64,000 nucleotides of DNA, from positions 62,001 through 126,000 of the forward strand of contig NZ_ANAH02000015.1 of assembly GCF_000335475.2 (NCBI RefSeq), written 5' to 3'. Position 1 is the first letter of the stretch. Every line of letters starts with the position of its first letter. Positions 46,593-55,641 of the stretch are shown one piece after another. The notes under the pieces were generated by a model. That model made no database searches and was not told where the DNA came from. It saw only the letters and a program-made list of their open reading frames with translations. Both the position numbers and the translations under genes were made by a program. The stretch is from Cystobacter fuscus DSM 2262. Its GTDB lineage: Bacteria > Myxococcota > Myxococcia > Myxococcales > Myxococcaceae.

Positions 46593-47912
46593 CTACGGGT
46601 GCGTCTGGACGTAGAGGTGCGAGCCACACGGGTGATCCCCGTTGGCCACGTCGGCGAGGGTGATGTTGTTGCCCGCGGCGTTCTTCGGGTAGCCGGTGAA
46701 GGTCTGCGGCCCGGTGATGAATTGCGTGAGTCCGCCCGTGGCCCAGTACTGGGGGTAGGTGGCGGACGCCGGGGGCGTGGAGGTGAGCGTGAGGTTGGTG
46801 CCGCAGTAGGCGGGCGCGCCCGGGGGGAACTCCACGGACAGCTTCAGGGCGGTGCTGGCGCGCAGGTTGGTGAGCGCGATGAACGACGTGCCCGAGCCCG
46901 TCACCAGCGTCTTCGACTTGGGCGTCCCGCTCAGGGTGTTCTGCTCGAAGCCCACCTCGATGCCGGGCTCGGGCGTGGTGCCCGGGGGCGGGTTGTAGCA
47001 ATCCAGGGGGATGTTCACGAACTCGATGAGCGTGCACGCGGGGGTGGTCACCTCGATGTCCGCGTTCCACGTCCCCAGGCCATCACCGGGAGGGACGTTG
47101 CCCTTGCGCTCGCCGACAATCTTCAAGGAGGTGCCCGAGGTGGAGAACTGGGCGTTCGCCGCCTTCTCCTTCCACAGGCCCGTGAGCGGATCGAACAGCC
47201 AGATGGCGGCCCGGCAGGTCCCGTTGAGCACGCACGCGGGCATGCTTCCCCCCACGGCCGCGGGGACGGGGATGCGCACGTCCAGCACCTTGCCGGGAAT
47301 CAGGCTCAGGGTGTTGCCCCGGGCGTCCACCGCCGCCAGCGTCACCGCGCCCACGGTCTCGAGCGCCACCGGCTGACCGGCGGAGTTCCTCGCGCTGAAG
47401 TCACCGGGCATCGTGTCCGGGCCGTGCGGCGAGATGAAGAACGTCACCTGCCCCGTGGCGGGTACGCCCGCCGGATCCTGGAGGCTGTTGGCGGGCACCA
47501 CCACCCGGATGCCCGATTTCGTGTCGACGATGTCATTGGTGGCCGCCGGGTTGATCACCTTCGTGAAGCCCCGGGCGAGCACGTGCTTCTGCCCGATCTG
47601 GCCCGCCGTCTTGAGCGTGTTCACCGGCGCATAGCCATCCTTGCGGATGTCGAGCCGGTAGCCGGTCCCCGAGTCGCTCACCGAGACGCTGTACGCCCCG
47701 TTGTCGCTGGTGATGCGGAGGATTCCATTCACCGTCACGCGCGCGCCGGCGATGGGCTTGCCCAGCTCATCCACCACCGTGCCCGAGAAGACCGCCGAGA
47801 GGGCGGCGGACTCGAGCCGGGTGGACTCGGGGGTGGACCTGGCGGCGGGCTCCGCCTCACCACAGGCGAGACCGAGAAGCGAGGGCAACAACAGCAGGGC
47901 AGTGCGATTCAT
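46593..47912 (-). CDS. Lipoprotein with carboxypeptidase-regulatory-like domain
   Basis: 439 residues. ATG 47912, GGAG 9 bases upstream, lipobox LLGLAC (Cys17). Residues about 45-115 are a carboxypeptidase regulatory-like beta sandwich (SGTVVDELGKPIAGARVTVNG, GAYSVSVSDSGTGYRLDIRKDGYAPV). Later sections are beta-rich with paired cysteines (CVLNGTC) and end HPCGSHLYVQTHP. Likely surface or periplasmic, function unknown. It is convergent with the SEC-C gene. Confidence 0.78.
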   Translation of the reverse strand: MNRTALLLLPSLLGLACGEAEPAARSTPESTRLESAALSAVFSGTVVDELGKPIAGARVTVNGILRITSDNGAYSVSVSDSGTGYRLDIRKDGYAPVNTLKTAGQIGQKHVLARGFTKVINPAATNDIVDTKSGIRVVVPANSLQDPAGVPATGQVTFFISPHGPDTMPGDFSARNSAGQPVALETVGAVTLAAVDARGNTLSLIPGKVLDVRIPVPAAVGGSMPACVLNGTCRAAIWLFDPLTGLWKEKAANAQFSTSGTSLKIVGERKGNVPPGDGLGTWNADIEVTTPACTLIEFVNIPLDCYNPPPGTTPEPGIEVGFEQNTLSGTPKSKTLVTGSGTSFIALTNLRASTALKLSVEFPPGAPAYCGTNLTLTSTPPASATYPQYWATGGLTQFITGPQTFTGYPKNAAGNNITLADVANGDHPCGSHLYVQTHP

Positions 47913-48092
47913 GGCGGGATTCTCCTGCGACGGGGTCCTGTCAGGAATTGCACGGCCCATACCAAGACACGCCGCGCCCGCGTTCTCCTCTGGAGCACCC
48001 GGGCCGCGAGCCCGCCACGCACCGGTTTGTCGACCCGAGGGCAACAAGGAGGACCCTGGGCCGTGGCCCTCCTGGCTACGCACCCGCGCGGT

Positions 48093-48830
48093 TCAGGGTG
48101 TCTGGTGTTGGAACACGAGAAAATACTGCTCGGGAAGGAAGGAGAGCGTCTGGGTCTGGCGGTAGCCCGCGGCCTCCAATTCCTCCCGCACGCGCTCGGG
48201 CGACAGCTTGTGCGCGGGCGGAGGCCCCATGGAGGACTCCACGCGGAAGTCGATGATGGCCACGCGCCCGCCCGGGCGGAGCTTCTCCGCCAACCGCTGG
48301 AGCCAAACCACGCGCTCGCCCACGTGATGATACGTGTCAACGATGAGCACCAGGTCCACCGGCTCGGGCAGCCGGGCGTCCTCGGCCGAGGCCAGCACGG
48401 GCGTGAGGTTGCTCAATCCCTCGCGCTGGGCGCGCTCGCCCATGTAACGCACCATGTCGGGCTCGAGGTCGACGCCGTACACCCGGCCCTGGGGCACGGC
48501 GCGCGCGAGCCGCACCGCGAAGTAGCCCGTGCCAGCGCCGATGTCCGCCACCTTCGCGTCCGCGGCGAGCCCGAGCGCCTTCACCACCTCGTCGGGCTTC
48601 TGCCACGCCTCGCGCCCCGGCTCCTCGAAGCGCTTCACCCACTCCTCCGCGTTCTCGAAGCGGTGGGGCATCCCTCCGTGATGTCCTCCATGGCCGTGCC
48701 GCGGCGCGGCGTCCGCGGCCGGCGCGGGAGCCTCGGACGAGGTCCGGTGTGCACAGGCGCCCAAGCCCAACAGCAGCGTGGTGCCCCAGGTGCATGCGGC
48801 GCGGCGGAAGAAGGAGCGCTTCGAGGTCAT
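48093..48830 (-). CDS. Exported lipoprotein SAM-dependent methyltransferase
   Basis: 245 residues. ATG 48830 with GGAG 7 bases before. The N-terminus reads SKRSFFRRAAC and ends with lipobox LGLGAC (Cys26); KRSFF is close to the twin-arginine consensus, with Lys for the first Arg. After a His/Gly-rich spacer comes a class I methyltransferase: VADIGAGTGYFAVRLA (motif I), DLEPDMVRYMG, LVLIVDTYHHV, EKLRPGGRVAIIDF. S-adenosylmethionine is made in the cytoplasm, so an exported enzyme is odd; Tat export could carry the folded enzyme. It follows the LVIVD gene by 22 bp, probably an operon. Confidence 0.82.
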   Translation of the reverse strand: MTSKRSFFRRAACTWGTTLLLGLGACAHRTSSEAPAPAADAAPRHGHGGHHGGMPHRFENAEEWVKRFEEPGREAWQKPDEVVKALGLAADAKVADIGAGTGYFAVRLARAVPQGRVYGVDLEPDMVRYMGERAQREGLSNLTPVLASAEDARLPEPVDLVLIVDTYHHVGERVVWLQRLAEKLRPGGRVAIIDFRVESSMGPPPAHKLSPERVREELEAAGYRQTQTLSFLPEQYFLVFQHQTP

Positions 48831-48852
48831 GACGGTCTCCAGGTGGGTGGTG

Positions 48853-50418
48853 TCAGGGCTCGGGGAAGATGAGCAGCCCCCGCGAGGTATCGATGACATA
48901 CACAAACCCATCGCCCGGCACCCGCATCCCGATGGCCCCATCGTAGAAACTCGTGCCCCGCTCCGGGTCCGTCTCGCGGAAGGTGTTGAAGTAGGCCACC
49001 TCGCGCGGGCTCTCCGGCACCGACACGTCCAGCACCCGCACGCCGTGCTGGTAGTGCGCCACGTAGAGCCTCGAGCCCTTGAGCACCATGTTGTGGGGGG
49101 ACACGTTCGCGCCCAGCGAGTACTCGCCCACCTGCACCGGATGCGTCGGGTCCGTCACGTCCAGCACCCGCAGGTGCGTGCCCCAGTTCTCTCCGCCCTC
49201 GAAGGCGATGAGCCGCTCGCCGAACCGGCCCACCGCGTTGGCGTGGCTCGTGGCGTAGGGGTAGACGAACCCGCCCAGCTTCCTCGGGGCCGCCGGATCG
49301 CTCACGTCCACGATGAGGTAACCCTGGGACCAGTGATTGATGTACAGCCGCCCCTCCAGGGCCAGCGCGTCGTGGGGATAGCCCGGGGGGAGGCCAACGG
49401 CTGGCGGCTCCACGTACTCACCGAGCAGCACCGGCTCCTGGGGCTGACGGATGTCGAAGACGAGCGTCCGGGCGCGGGGGCTCGGCGACATGGCATACAG
49501 CCGCTCTCCCTCCACGAACACGGTGTGCACGTCGAGCGCCCCCTGCTCCGAGGGAACCTGCCGCACGAGCCTCGGCGTGGCGGGCTCCGAGATGTCGAAG
49601 ACAACCACTCCCGAATCGGCGCTCGCCACGTAGAGCGCGTTTCCCTTCGCCCACACCCCATTCCAATAGTTGTCCGTGGGCAGGCTGAGGGTGCTCCGGA
49701 GCACTGGGGCCGCCGGGTTGCTCACGTCGAACACCGTGAGTCCCCCCTTCTCGGGACCATTCGGTACGGACACCACATAGGCATGGCCCTGGGTGACGTA
49801 GATGTCCACCGGCATGCCCTGCTCCACGAAGGACTCGGACGTGAGCCGCAGCCCCGAGGCCTCCTCCTCCCCCGCGCGCCGTGTCCACCGCTCGGCCAGG
49901 AAGGTGCCGAAGCTGGTGTACCTGCCATTGCGACAACTGGCATAGCAGCCATACAGCCGGGTGCCCTCGGCGCGGCAGCCCACCAGGGTGTCGCGCACCG
50001 TGACGGTCGGGGAGAGCGTCCGGGTACTCGTCAGGAAGAACTCGCGCGGACCGATGCGACGTTCCGTCGGGGGCACACCGTGAAAGGAGTCGAGGCGACC
50101 ATCCGCCGACACCCGGAAGGCGTCCGCGCCAATTCCTGGCACCTGTGAATCGGTGCGATACACCAGGGTATAGATGCCATCGGCCGGCACCTGGGTCAGC
50201 GACGCCGCGTCACACGAGGACACCTCGAGGGTCTCCCGGTCCCCACACGCCCTGCCCTGCACCGAGAACACGTTGCACGCGGCGTAGCGGCCCGTATCCG
50301 TCCAGTCCCCTCCCTCCTGGAGGACAGGCGGCGGAGGGACTGGCTTCTCCTCACAGCCCGACCCCCCCACCATCCCGGCGATCAGGATGGAGACTCCCCA
50401 CTTGCTGCGCATGTGCAT
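48853..50418 (-). CDS. Secreted LVIVD-repeat beta-propeller lipoprotein
   Basis: 521 residues. The start is ATG 50418 or 50412; lipobox GGSGC (Cys22). Blades of about 40 residues repeat the LVIVD motif: GLTVFDVSNPAAPVLRSTL, GVVVFDISEPATPRLVRQV, TLVFDIRQPQEPVLLGEY, GYLIVDVSDPAAPRKLGGF, HLRVLDVTDPTHPVQVGEY, GVRVLDVSVPESPREVAYF. Such surface propellers are common in Myxococcota and of unknown role. The downstream methyltransferase starts 22 bp later. Confidence 0.85.
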   Translation of the reverse strand: MHMRSKWGVSILIAGMVGGSGCEEKPVPPPPVLQEGGDWTDTGRYAACNVFSVQGRACGDRETLEVSSCDAASLTQVPADGIYTLVYRTDSQVPGIGADAFRVSADGRLDSFHGVPPTERRIGPREFFLTSTRTLSPTVTVRDTLVGCRAEGTRLYGCYASCRNGRYTSFGTFLAERWTRRAGEEEASGLRLTSESFVEQGMPVDIYVTQGHAYVVSVPNGPEKGGLTVFDVSNPAAPVLRSTLSLPTDNYWNGVWAKGNALYVASADSGVVVFDISEPATPRLVRQVPSEQGALDVHTVFVEGERLYAMSPSPRARTLVFDIRQPQEPVLLGEYVEPPAVGLPPGYPHDALALEGRLYINHWSQGYLIVDVSDPAAPRKLGGFVYPYATSHANAVGRFGERLIAFEGGENWGTHLRVLDVTDPTHPVQVGEYSLGANVSPHNMVLKGSRLYVAHYQHGVRVLDVSVPESPREVAYFNTFRETDPERGTSFYDGAIGMRVPGDGFVYVIDTSRGLLIFPEP

Positions 50419-50726
50419 GCGGCCATCATACCGAGCCCCTCCAGAGCCGAAGTCCGGGCCGGGGCTCCTCAGAGTCGGCGCGGGAAGGGCTCGGGGGTGA
50501 CGAATCGCTCCAGCGCCAGCACCCCCTCGCCCCGAGCGCCCGCTCATGAGAACCGCCTCCGCGGGTCCTGGCGCGCGGGTTGGTGGCGGAGCCGGGCTAC
50601 GCAGCGCATCAAGCGAGGAACCGGGAGAGGGCTCCCTCTGACTTCAAATGACAGGTGCATTTTACGGGATTTTCTTGGTACCATCCAACTGAAAGATTCT
50701 TTCCCCATGGTCCGAGGAGCCCGAAG
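50419..50726. other. Divergent intergenic region, 308 bp
   Basis: No gene is supported. It separates two divergent lipoprotein genes. An AT-rich patch (50650-50705, with TTTTACGGGATTTTC) is the only promoter-like part for the gene at 50727, but I cannot assign hexamers with confidence. Confidence 0.3.
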
Positions 50727-51344
50727 ATGCGCCAGTACCGGATGAAGTCCCTACTGAGCTCTCTGTTCGCCGGACTGCTGGGGGTGGCCTGTGGCGGCGC
50801 GCAGGAGATGCCACCGGAGCCCTCCCCGCTGCCGGTGACGGCCCGGGAATCCAAGCTGTGCGCCGAGTTGGGCGTCACCACGCTGACCTTGACGGGTAGC
50901 AGCACCCATCAGGGAGAGCTGGCCGGGAGTGGAAGCTGGGCGGTCTCGGGCCCCGCCAACGGGGTCCGGCTGGAGTACTACGTCGACGACGTGCTGTACG
51001 CCGTCGAGGAGCAGCCCGGGAAGTCCGGCACCTGGTACGTCAGCCGCACCGGCGTCTCCTGCGGAGTCCTGCACCCCATCCAGGTGAAGGCCTGGCCGGT
51101 GCTCATCGACGGCGATGGGGTCCGTACCACCTGCACGTCTGGCTCGAAGACGATCTCCAAGCCGGACGTGGGGGAGGAGTGCGCGGGAAACCTTCCCTGT
51201 GAGAGCTGCCATGTCAGTGGAGCCATCCGGGGACGCTCCACGCGGGCGCTCGCCGACCACTGCCCTCGCGGTGCCCTGGACGAGCAGAACATGATGAAGC
51301 TGCTGGAGCGCGCGAAGAGCGAGGAAGGGCCCGCGCGGAGGTAG
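50727..51344 (+). CDS. Lipoprotein with one CxxCH haem-type motif
   Basis: 205 residues. ATG 50727 with GAGGAG 8 bases upstream, lipobox LLGVAC (Cys22). The mature part is beta-rich; near the C-terminus GEECAGNLPCESCHVSG contains CESCH, a covalent haem-c attachment motif, with no clear distal ligand. It may be a mono-haem c protein or a plain disulfide protein. Unknown family. Confidence 0.65.
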   Translation: MRQYRMKSLLSSLFAGLLGVACGGAQEMPPEPSPLPVTARESKLCAELGVTTLTLTGSSTHQGELAGSGSWAVSGPANGVRLEYYVDDVLYAVEEQPGKSGTWYVSRTGVSCGVLHPIQVKAWPVLIDGDGVRTTCTSGSKTISKPDVGEECAGNLPCESCHVSGAIRGRSTRALADHCPRGALDEQNMMKLLERAKSEEGPARR

Positions 51345-51393
51345 GCAACGGAGCCCTGTCCGGCGCTCCCCCTGCTCCACAAGGAGCAACTCT

Positions 51394-51457
51394 GTTTGTG
51401 CCGAGTTTGTGGTGACCCTTCACAGTGGAGGGTTCCCACAAACTCGGCACAAACTCG
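51394..51457. repeat. Large inverted repeat with tandem CACAAACTCG motif
   Basis: A 19-base arm (GTTTGTGCCGAGTTTGTGG, 51394-51412) is repeated in reverse complement at 51436-51454, separated by 23 bases that pair further (ACCCT/AGGGT). The right arm continues so that CCACAAACTCG and GCACAAACTCG stand in tandem (51436-51457). There is no T-tract either way, so it is not a simple intrinsic terminator. I saw no second copy in the window. It lies in the 245-bp gap before the gene at 51590. Confidence 0.7.
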
Positions 51458-51589
51458 AAGGGCCAGGCAGCGAGGAGCAAGGACGAGAACTGGTCTTCAA
51501 CGAAGGACCCGGCCGGAACCTGAACGCTCCCCGGTATACCGGGTCTCCCGGGACATCTATCGTGCGTCCTTCTCTCGGAGTTTCCCCTG

Positions 51590-52912
51590 ATGAAGGTCTC
51601 CTCCCTGGTCCGCCGCGGCGTGTTGCTCGCCCTTCTCGCGCCCTGGGCCGCGCCCGCCCCGGCGCACAATGGCTACCCCGACACCACCAGCGTCACCCTG
51701 CGCGAGGGCCACCCCGAGCAGATGATCCTGGGCGCCACCTTCGGCGCCGTCATCACCCACAACGGCGGCGCGAGCTGGCACTGGGTATGTCCCCAGGCAC
51801 TCGGCCTGGGCGGCTGGAGCCCCGAGAGCTACCTCTGGCAGGCCGACGGCACCTTGTTGGCCGCCACCGGCGCCGCCCTCATCCGCTCGAAGGATGGGGG
51901 CTGTACCTGGGCCCCCCACCCGTTCTTCACCCCTCCGGACAAGCCCCAGGCCGCCCTGTGGCCCAAGAGCCTCGCGTCGCTCCCCTCCCAGCCCTCGCGC
52001 CTGTGGGTGTCCACGGGCCGCCCCGGCCAGAACAACGCCCTCTACCGCAGCGACGATGGCGGAGAGACCTTCACCCCCACCCCGCTCCAGAGCACCACCG
52101 ACGTCTACCCCAGCGTGAAGGTGGCCCCCTCGGATCCGCGGCGCCTCTACGTCTCCGCCAGCACGCCCACCGGCCCCCGCCTCTACCGCAGCGATGACGA
52201 GGGGCTCTCCTGGCGGTCCTTCTCCTCGCCCTTCCCCGGGAACCTGGCGGACGCGAAGCCCTACGATCTGTTCGTCCTGCGCGTGTCCGACCACGATCCG
52301 GACCGGCTCTGGGCTCGCATCAGCGCGGGGTTCTGGACCTACGTGCTGGAGAGCCGGGATGGAGGCCAGAGCTTCCAGTCCATCGTGCACCCGACCGGCC
52401 AGACCGAGGACGGAATCGACGAGGCGCTCATGGGCGTGGAGGTCTCCGAGGAGGGCGACACGCTCTGGGCCGCCACGCCCACGCGCCTCTTCCGCGTGCG
52501 TGCCGGGGAGACGTTCGCCACGCTGCTGTCGCTGCCCACGGGCAACGCCTGCGTGGAGCGGGAGAACGGCGTGCTCTTCGTCTGTGGCGCCTCGCGCCTG
52601 CACGACTGGGCCCTGGCCACCACCCCCGACGAGGGCGTCACATACACGCCCCTGCTCGATCTCCCCGACATGAAGCCCTCGGCGTGTCCCGTGGGCACTC
52701 CGGCGCGGGATGTCTGCCAGCCCCTCTGGCCCCAGCTCGCCGCCCTCGTCGAGGCCGATCCCCTGTCCACCCCCGGCGGAGACGCCGGGACGCCGCCGGC
52801 ATACGAGCCCCCGCCCCCGCCTCCACGCAAGGGATGCTCCGCCACGGAGGGACTGTTGCCCGCCGCCGTGCTGCTCGCCCTTGCCCTGCCGCGCCGCTCC
52901 CGGCGGCCCTGA
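51590..52912 (+). CDS. Secreted BNR/sialidase-like propeller with MYXO-CTERM-like tail
   Basis: 440 residues. Signal peptide ending APAPAH. Sialidase-type Asp-box motifs recur: ALIRSKDGGCTWAP, ALYRSDDGGETFTP, RLYRSDDEGLSWRS, YVLESRDGGQSFQS (S-x-D-x-G-x-T-W). The last 30 residues are a Pro stretch, then GCS, a hydrophobic stretch (LLPAAVLLALAL) and PRRSRRP, the layout of the MYXO-CTERM sorting signal, which anchors proteins to the outer surface. Function unknown; the propeller suggests sugar or protein binding. Confidence 0.82.
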   Translation: MKVSSLVRRGVLLALLAPWAAPAPAHNGYPDTTSVTLREGHPEQMILGATFGAVITHNGGASWHWVCPQALGLGGWSPESYLWQADGTLLAATGAALIRSKDGGCTWAPHPFFTPPDKPQAALWPKSLASLPSQPSRLWVSTGRPGQNNALYRSDDGGETFTPTPLQSTTDVYPSVKVAPSDPRRLYVSASTPTGPRLYRSDDEGLSWRSFSSPFPGNLADAKPYDLFVLRVSDHDPDRLWARISAGFWTYVLESRDGGQSFQSIVHPTGQTEDGIDEALMGVEVSEEGDTLWAATPTRLFRVRAGETFATLLSLPTGNACVERENGVLFVCGASRLHDWALATTPDEGVTYTPLLDLPDMKPSACPVGTPARDVCQPLWPQLAALVEADPLSTPGGDAGTPPAYEPPPPPPRKGCSATEGLLPAAVLLALALPRRSRRP

Positions 52913-52933
52913 CCCGGAGCGGGCCGGGAGCGC

Positions 52934-53560
52934 TCACCCCTGGGGCTCGTACGCCTTCATCAACTCGACGAGCCCCTGGCTCCCGTGCTGATCGCCGAGC
53001 CCCACGAAGCGCATGACCCCGTCGTAGTCCCGCGCGTCGCGGTTCTGGCCCAGCTTGAACTTGCCCTCCAGGCGGGTGATTGCGAGCTCGAACGCGACGA
53101 TGCCCGCGAGCAGCCGACTCACGACCGCCTCGGCCGCGTCCGGACTCCAGGGCTCGTCCCTGCCCGCTTCGTACTTGCTGGCCAGTTGCCGCATGGAGAG
53201 CAGGACCTTCCCGGGCTCCTCGACGAGCGAGGGCGTGCCGTACGCATGCACGACCGCGTAGTTCCAGGTGGGGACAGAGGGCGCCGAGTAACAGGAGGGC
53301 GAGACATAGGCGTGCGGCCCCTGGAAGATGGCGAGCACCTCGCGCTTGTCCGCAAAGGACCGCCACTGTGGATTCGCGCGCGCCACATGGCCCTTGAGCA
53401 GCAGCCGTCCCCCTTCATCCCGCTCGACGAGCAGGGGCAGGTGCGTGGCGAAGGGCACGCCCTGGGGGTCGGAGGTCACCAGCGTCGCGAAGCCGTACTG
53501 GCCCATCAGCGCGAGCAGCCGCGGCTCGTCCTGCTCGTGGAAGTGGCGCGGGATGTACAT
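52934..53560 (-). CDS. FMN-binding PaiB-type protein
   Basis: 208 residues, ATG 53560 with GAGGAGG 7 bases upstream. MYIPRHFHEQDEPRLLALMGQYGFATLVTSDPQGVPFATHLPLLV is the PaiB family N-terminus; later AIFQGPHAYVSPSCYSAPSVPTWNYAVVHAYG and GIVAFELAITRLEGKFKLGQNR are characteristic. The family binds FMN and is described as a transcriptional regulator of protease genes in Bacillus. It is divergent from the cassette-2 gene run. Confidence 0.9.
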   Translation of the reverse strand: MYIPRHFHEQDEPRLLALMGQYGFATLVTSDPQGVPFATHLPLLVERDEGGRLLLKGHVARANPQWRSFADKREVLAIFQGPHAYVSPSCYSAPSVPTWNYAVVHAYGTPSLVEEPGKVLLSMRQLASKYEAGRDEPWSPDAAEAVVSRLLAGIVAFELAITRLEGKFKLGQNRDARDYDGVMRFVGLGDQHGSQGLVELMKAYEPQG

Positions 53561-53710
53561 TTCAGTCCTCCTCGGGTTTTCCGTCCCGACCGGTGAAGGG
53601 GAGCCTTGCTCATGCGAGGCATCGCTTTGAAGCACGCTGTGGCCTCGCTCTCTCGTCCGGCCAGGACATCCGCTCGAAGCGAGCCCCCCCACCGAATAAC
53701 CTTCCGGCCC

Positions 53711-54328
53711 ATGAACATGAAAGCCCCGAACCTCGCCGCCCTCGCCACCACCCTCGCCCTGACCGCATCGGCCTGCGGGGAGCAGCCCACCGACACCGAG
53801 CCCACGTGCGCCGAGCCCATCTATGCCGGCAAGGCCACGGACGAGGCTTGGCACTCGCTGGTGGACGTGCGCGACAAGCCACTGGATGCCTCGGGTGCCG
53901 TGTACCTGACCTCGCCCACCGAGGGCCAGGAGTACGCGGTGGGCTCGCCGCCGCCCACCTGGGAGTGGAGCCTGCCCTTGACCTCGCTTCCGCGCGGGCT
54001 GCCGGCCACGCCCCGCGCGACGTCCCGCACCTTCACCACCTGGCTGGGCGAGTTGCTGCTGCCCTCGGCGCGCGCCCACCTGCCGCCCTACACGGGAGAG
54101 ATCTACTGGGTGGAGGTGTTCGCCCCGGGGACCACGTGCCCCGTGGCGCAGGTGCTCACCTCCGAGTTGAAGTGGCAGCCGGACACGGACACCTGGGCGG
54201 CGCTCGGCCAACGCGCGGACAGTTCCCTCACCGTGCAGATAACGCGCGCGTACCTCCTGCAGAACCGCGTCACCGAGGGCCCTTACCGCCTGGAGCAGCC
54301 GCGCACCATCCGCTGGAGCGCTCCTTGA
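53711..54328 (+). CDS. Lipoprotein upstream of toxin 2 (possible SitB-like accessory)
   Basis: 205 residues. Lipobox LTASAC (Cys22). The mature part is mixed beta with short hydrophobic segments (TWEWSLPLTSLPRGL) and no recognised domain. Its stop overlaps the toxin start (TGATG), so it is translationally coupled to it. Some sitAI cassettes in Myxococcus carry an accessory sitB gene; this gene's position and lipobox make it a candidate, but I see no sequence proof. Confidence 0.65.
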   Translation: MNMKAPNLAALATTLALTASACGEQPTDTEPTCAEPIYAGKATDEAWHSLVDVRDKPLDASGAVYLTSPTEGQEYAVGSPPPTWEWSLPLTSLPRGLPATPRATSRTFTTWLGELLLPSARAHLPPYTGEIYWVEVFAPGTTCPVAQVLTSELKWQPDTDTWAALGQRADSSLTVQITRAYLLQNRVTEGPYRLEQPRTIRWSAP

Positions 54329-55641
54329 TGCGGCGCCCGCGCGTGCCGCTCACGCCATCACACATCCTCCATGCCCTCTGCATGCTGCTGGTGCCGCTCG
54401 CTGTCCAGGCGGCTCCAGCCGAAGTCGAATCACGGCTCTCGATACTGAAGCCCGTGACGGTGAGCGAGTACCGAGGTGCTCCGGCGCACGGGCTGAAACT
54501 CACCTTCGAGAAGCTCGGGCCGAACCCCGCTCTGGCGCTGTTCTCCTTGAAGGACGCGCGGGAAGTGCTCGCGGCGATGGAGCGAACCGGGTCTTCACCT
54601 GATGCCCGCTCCTCCAACCTGGAGAGACGCGTACGCGAAGAGTTCGAGGAGATGTATGGGCCTCCCCTGGTCTCGCCACCGTCGTCGCTGGAGAGTGCCA
54701 GGTGGTTCCAGGCCCTGAAGCTCTCACCTCGCTACATGGGGGATGGAGCCCGGGAGGCGGCCGTGGAGATGTTCAAGTCTCCGGCCATGCTGCTGTCCGT
54801 GGGCATGTCGATGGTGCTCTACATGATGGCGTGGGCCGCGCCGGAACCCGTGTTCTCCAAGGCCTTCGCGGCAGCGGTGACGCTGGGTCTGCTGATGACC
54901 TACACGGCAACGGAACTGCACAACGTGGGAATGGCGTGCCTGACCCTGTACCGGGAAGCGGAAGCGGCGAGGACGAAGGAACAGTTGGAAGCGGTGGCAG
55001 AGCGATTCGGCAAGGCGATGGGAGGAGTGGGGCTACGAGTGCTGGTGACGGTGGCGGGGACGCAGATGGCCAAGGGACTGCCAGAGGTCCCCGGAGGCGG
55101 CTTGTGGACACGGCTGTCGCCTCCGCGCTTCGCCTTCGCGGGAGGGGGCGCACGGGGAGGATTGTCGGTGGGAGCGGGGGCCCGCGCCCAGGTGAGCGTG
55201 GCGAACGGAACGGTGGTGCTCATGGGCGTGTCGGCGAACACGACCGCCTCCGCGGTGGCTTCGGCGGTGTCCTCGGCTCGGACCACAGGCGACTGTGCCC
55301 AGTCGAAGGAAGACGACAACCATGCGCACCATCTGTGCACGAACAAGAACAACAAGTCCGAGAGTACGGGAGGGCCCTGGACGCCCAGGTTCGAGGAATT
55401 CTTTGAGCAGGCGGGGATGAGCCTTGAGGATCCGATAAACATCGTCTACCTGCGAGGCCATAAGGGTCCACATCCCGAGGAGTATCACCGCGAGGTCTTC
55501 AGTCGATTGGATACTGCAATGGAAGCATGCGGGACTCCGTCTGATTGTCGAGCCCGGCTTATAAAAGAACTCGACAGAATCGCGGGCTCTGTGTGTACAC
55601 CAGGATCCAAACTCAACAAGCTCATCAAGAGGAATCCATGA
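54328..55641 (+). CDS. AHH-family nuclease toxin (cassette 2)
   Basis: 437 residues. The start overlaps the upstream stop by one base. Signal peptide MRRPRVPL..LAVQAA without lipobox, unlike toxin 1. The middle repeats toxin 1: AAPEPVFSK (about 170-178) between hydrophobic helices, then ERFGKAMGG. The nuclease part is HAHHLC (Ala333, His334, His335), GGPWTPRFEEFF, and GHKGPHPEEYH with His378, His382 and His387. The overall order matches toxin 1, so the two are homologous along their length. The immunity gene overlaps its end by four bases (ATGA). Confidence 0.82.
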   Translation: MRRPRVPLTPSHILHALCMLLVPLAVQAAPAEVESRLSILKPVTVSEYRGAPAHGLKLTFEKLGPNPALALFSLKDAREVLAAMERTGSSPDARSSNLERRVREEFEEMYGPPLVSPPSSLESARWFQALKLSPRYMGDGAREAAVEMFKSPAMLLSVGMSMVLYMMAWAAPEPVFSKAFAAAVTLGLLMTYTATELHNVGMACLTLYREAEAARTKEQLEAVAERFGKAMGGVGLRVLVTVAGTQMAKGLPEVPGGGLWTRLSPPRFAFAGGGARGGLSVGAGARAQVSVANGTVVLMGVSANTTASAVASAVSSARTTGDCAQSKEDDNHAHHLCTNKNNKSESTGGPWTPRFEEFFEQAGMSLEDPINIVYLRGHKGPHPEEYHREVFSRLDTAMEACGTPSDCRARLIKELDRIAGSVCTPGSKLNKLIKRNP

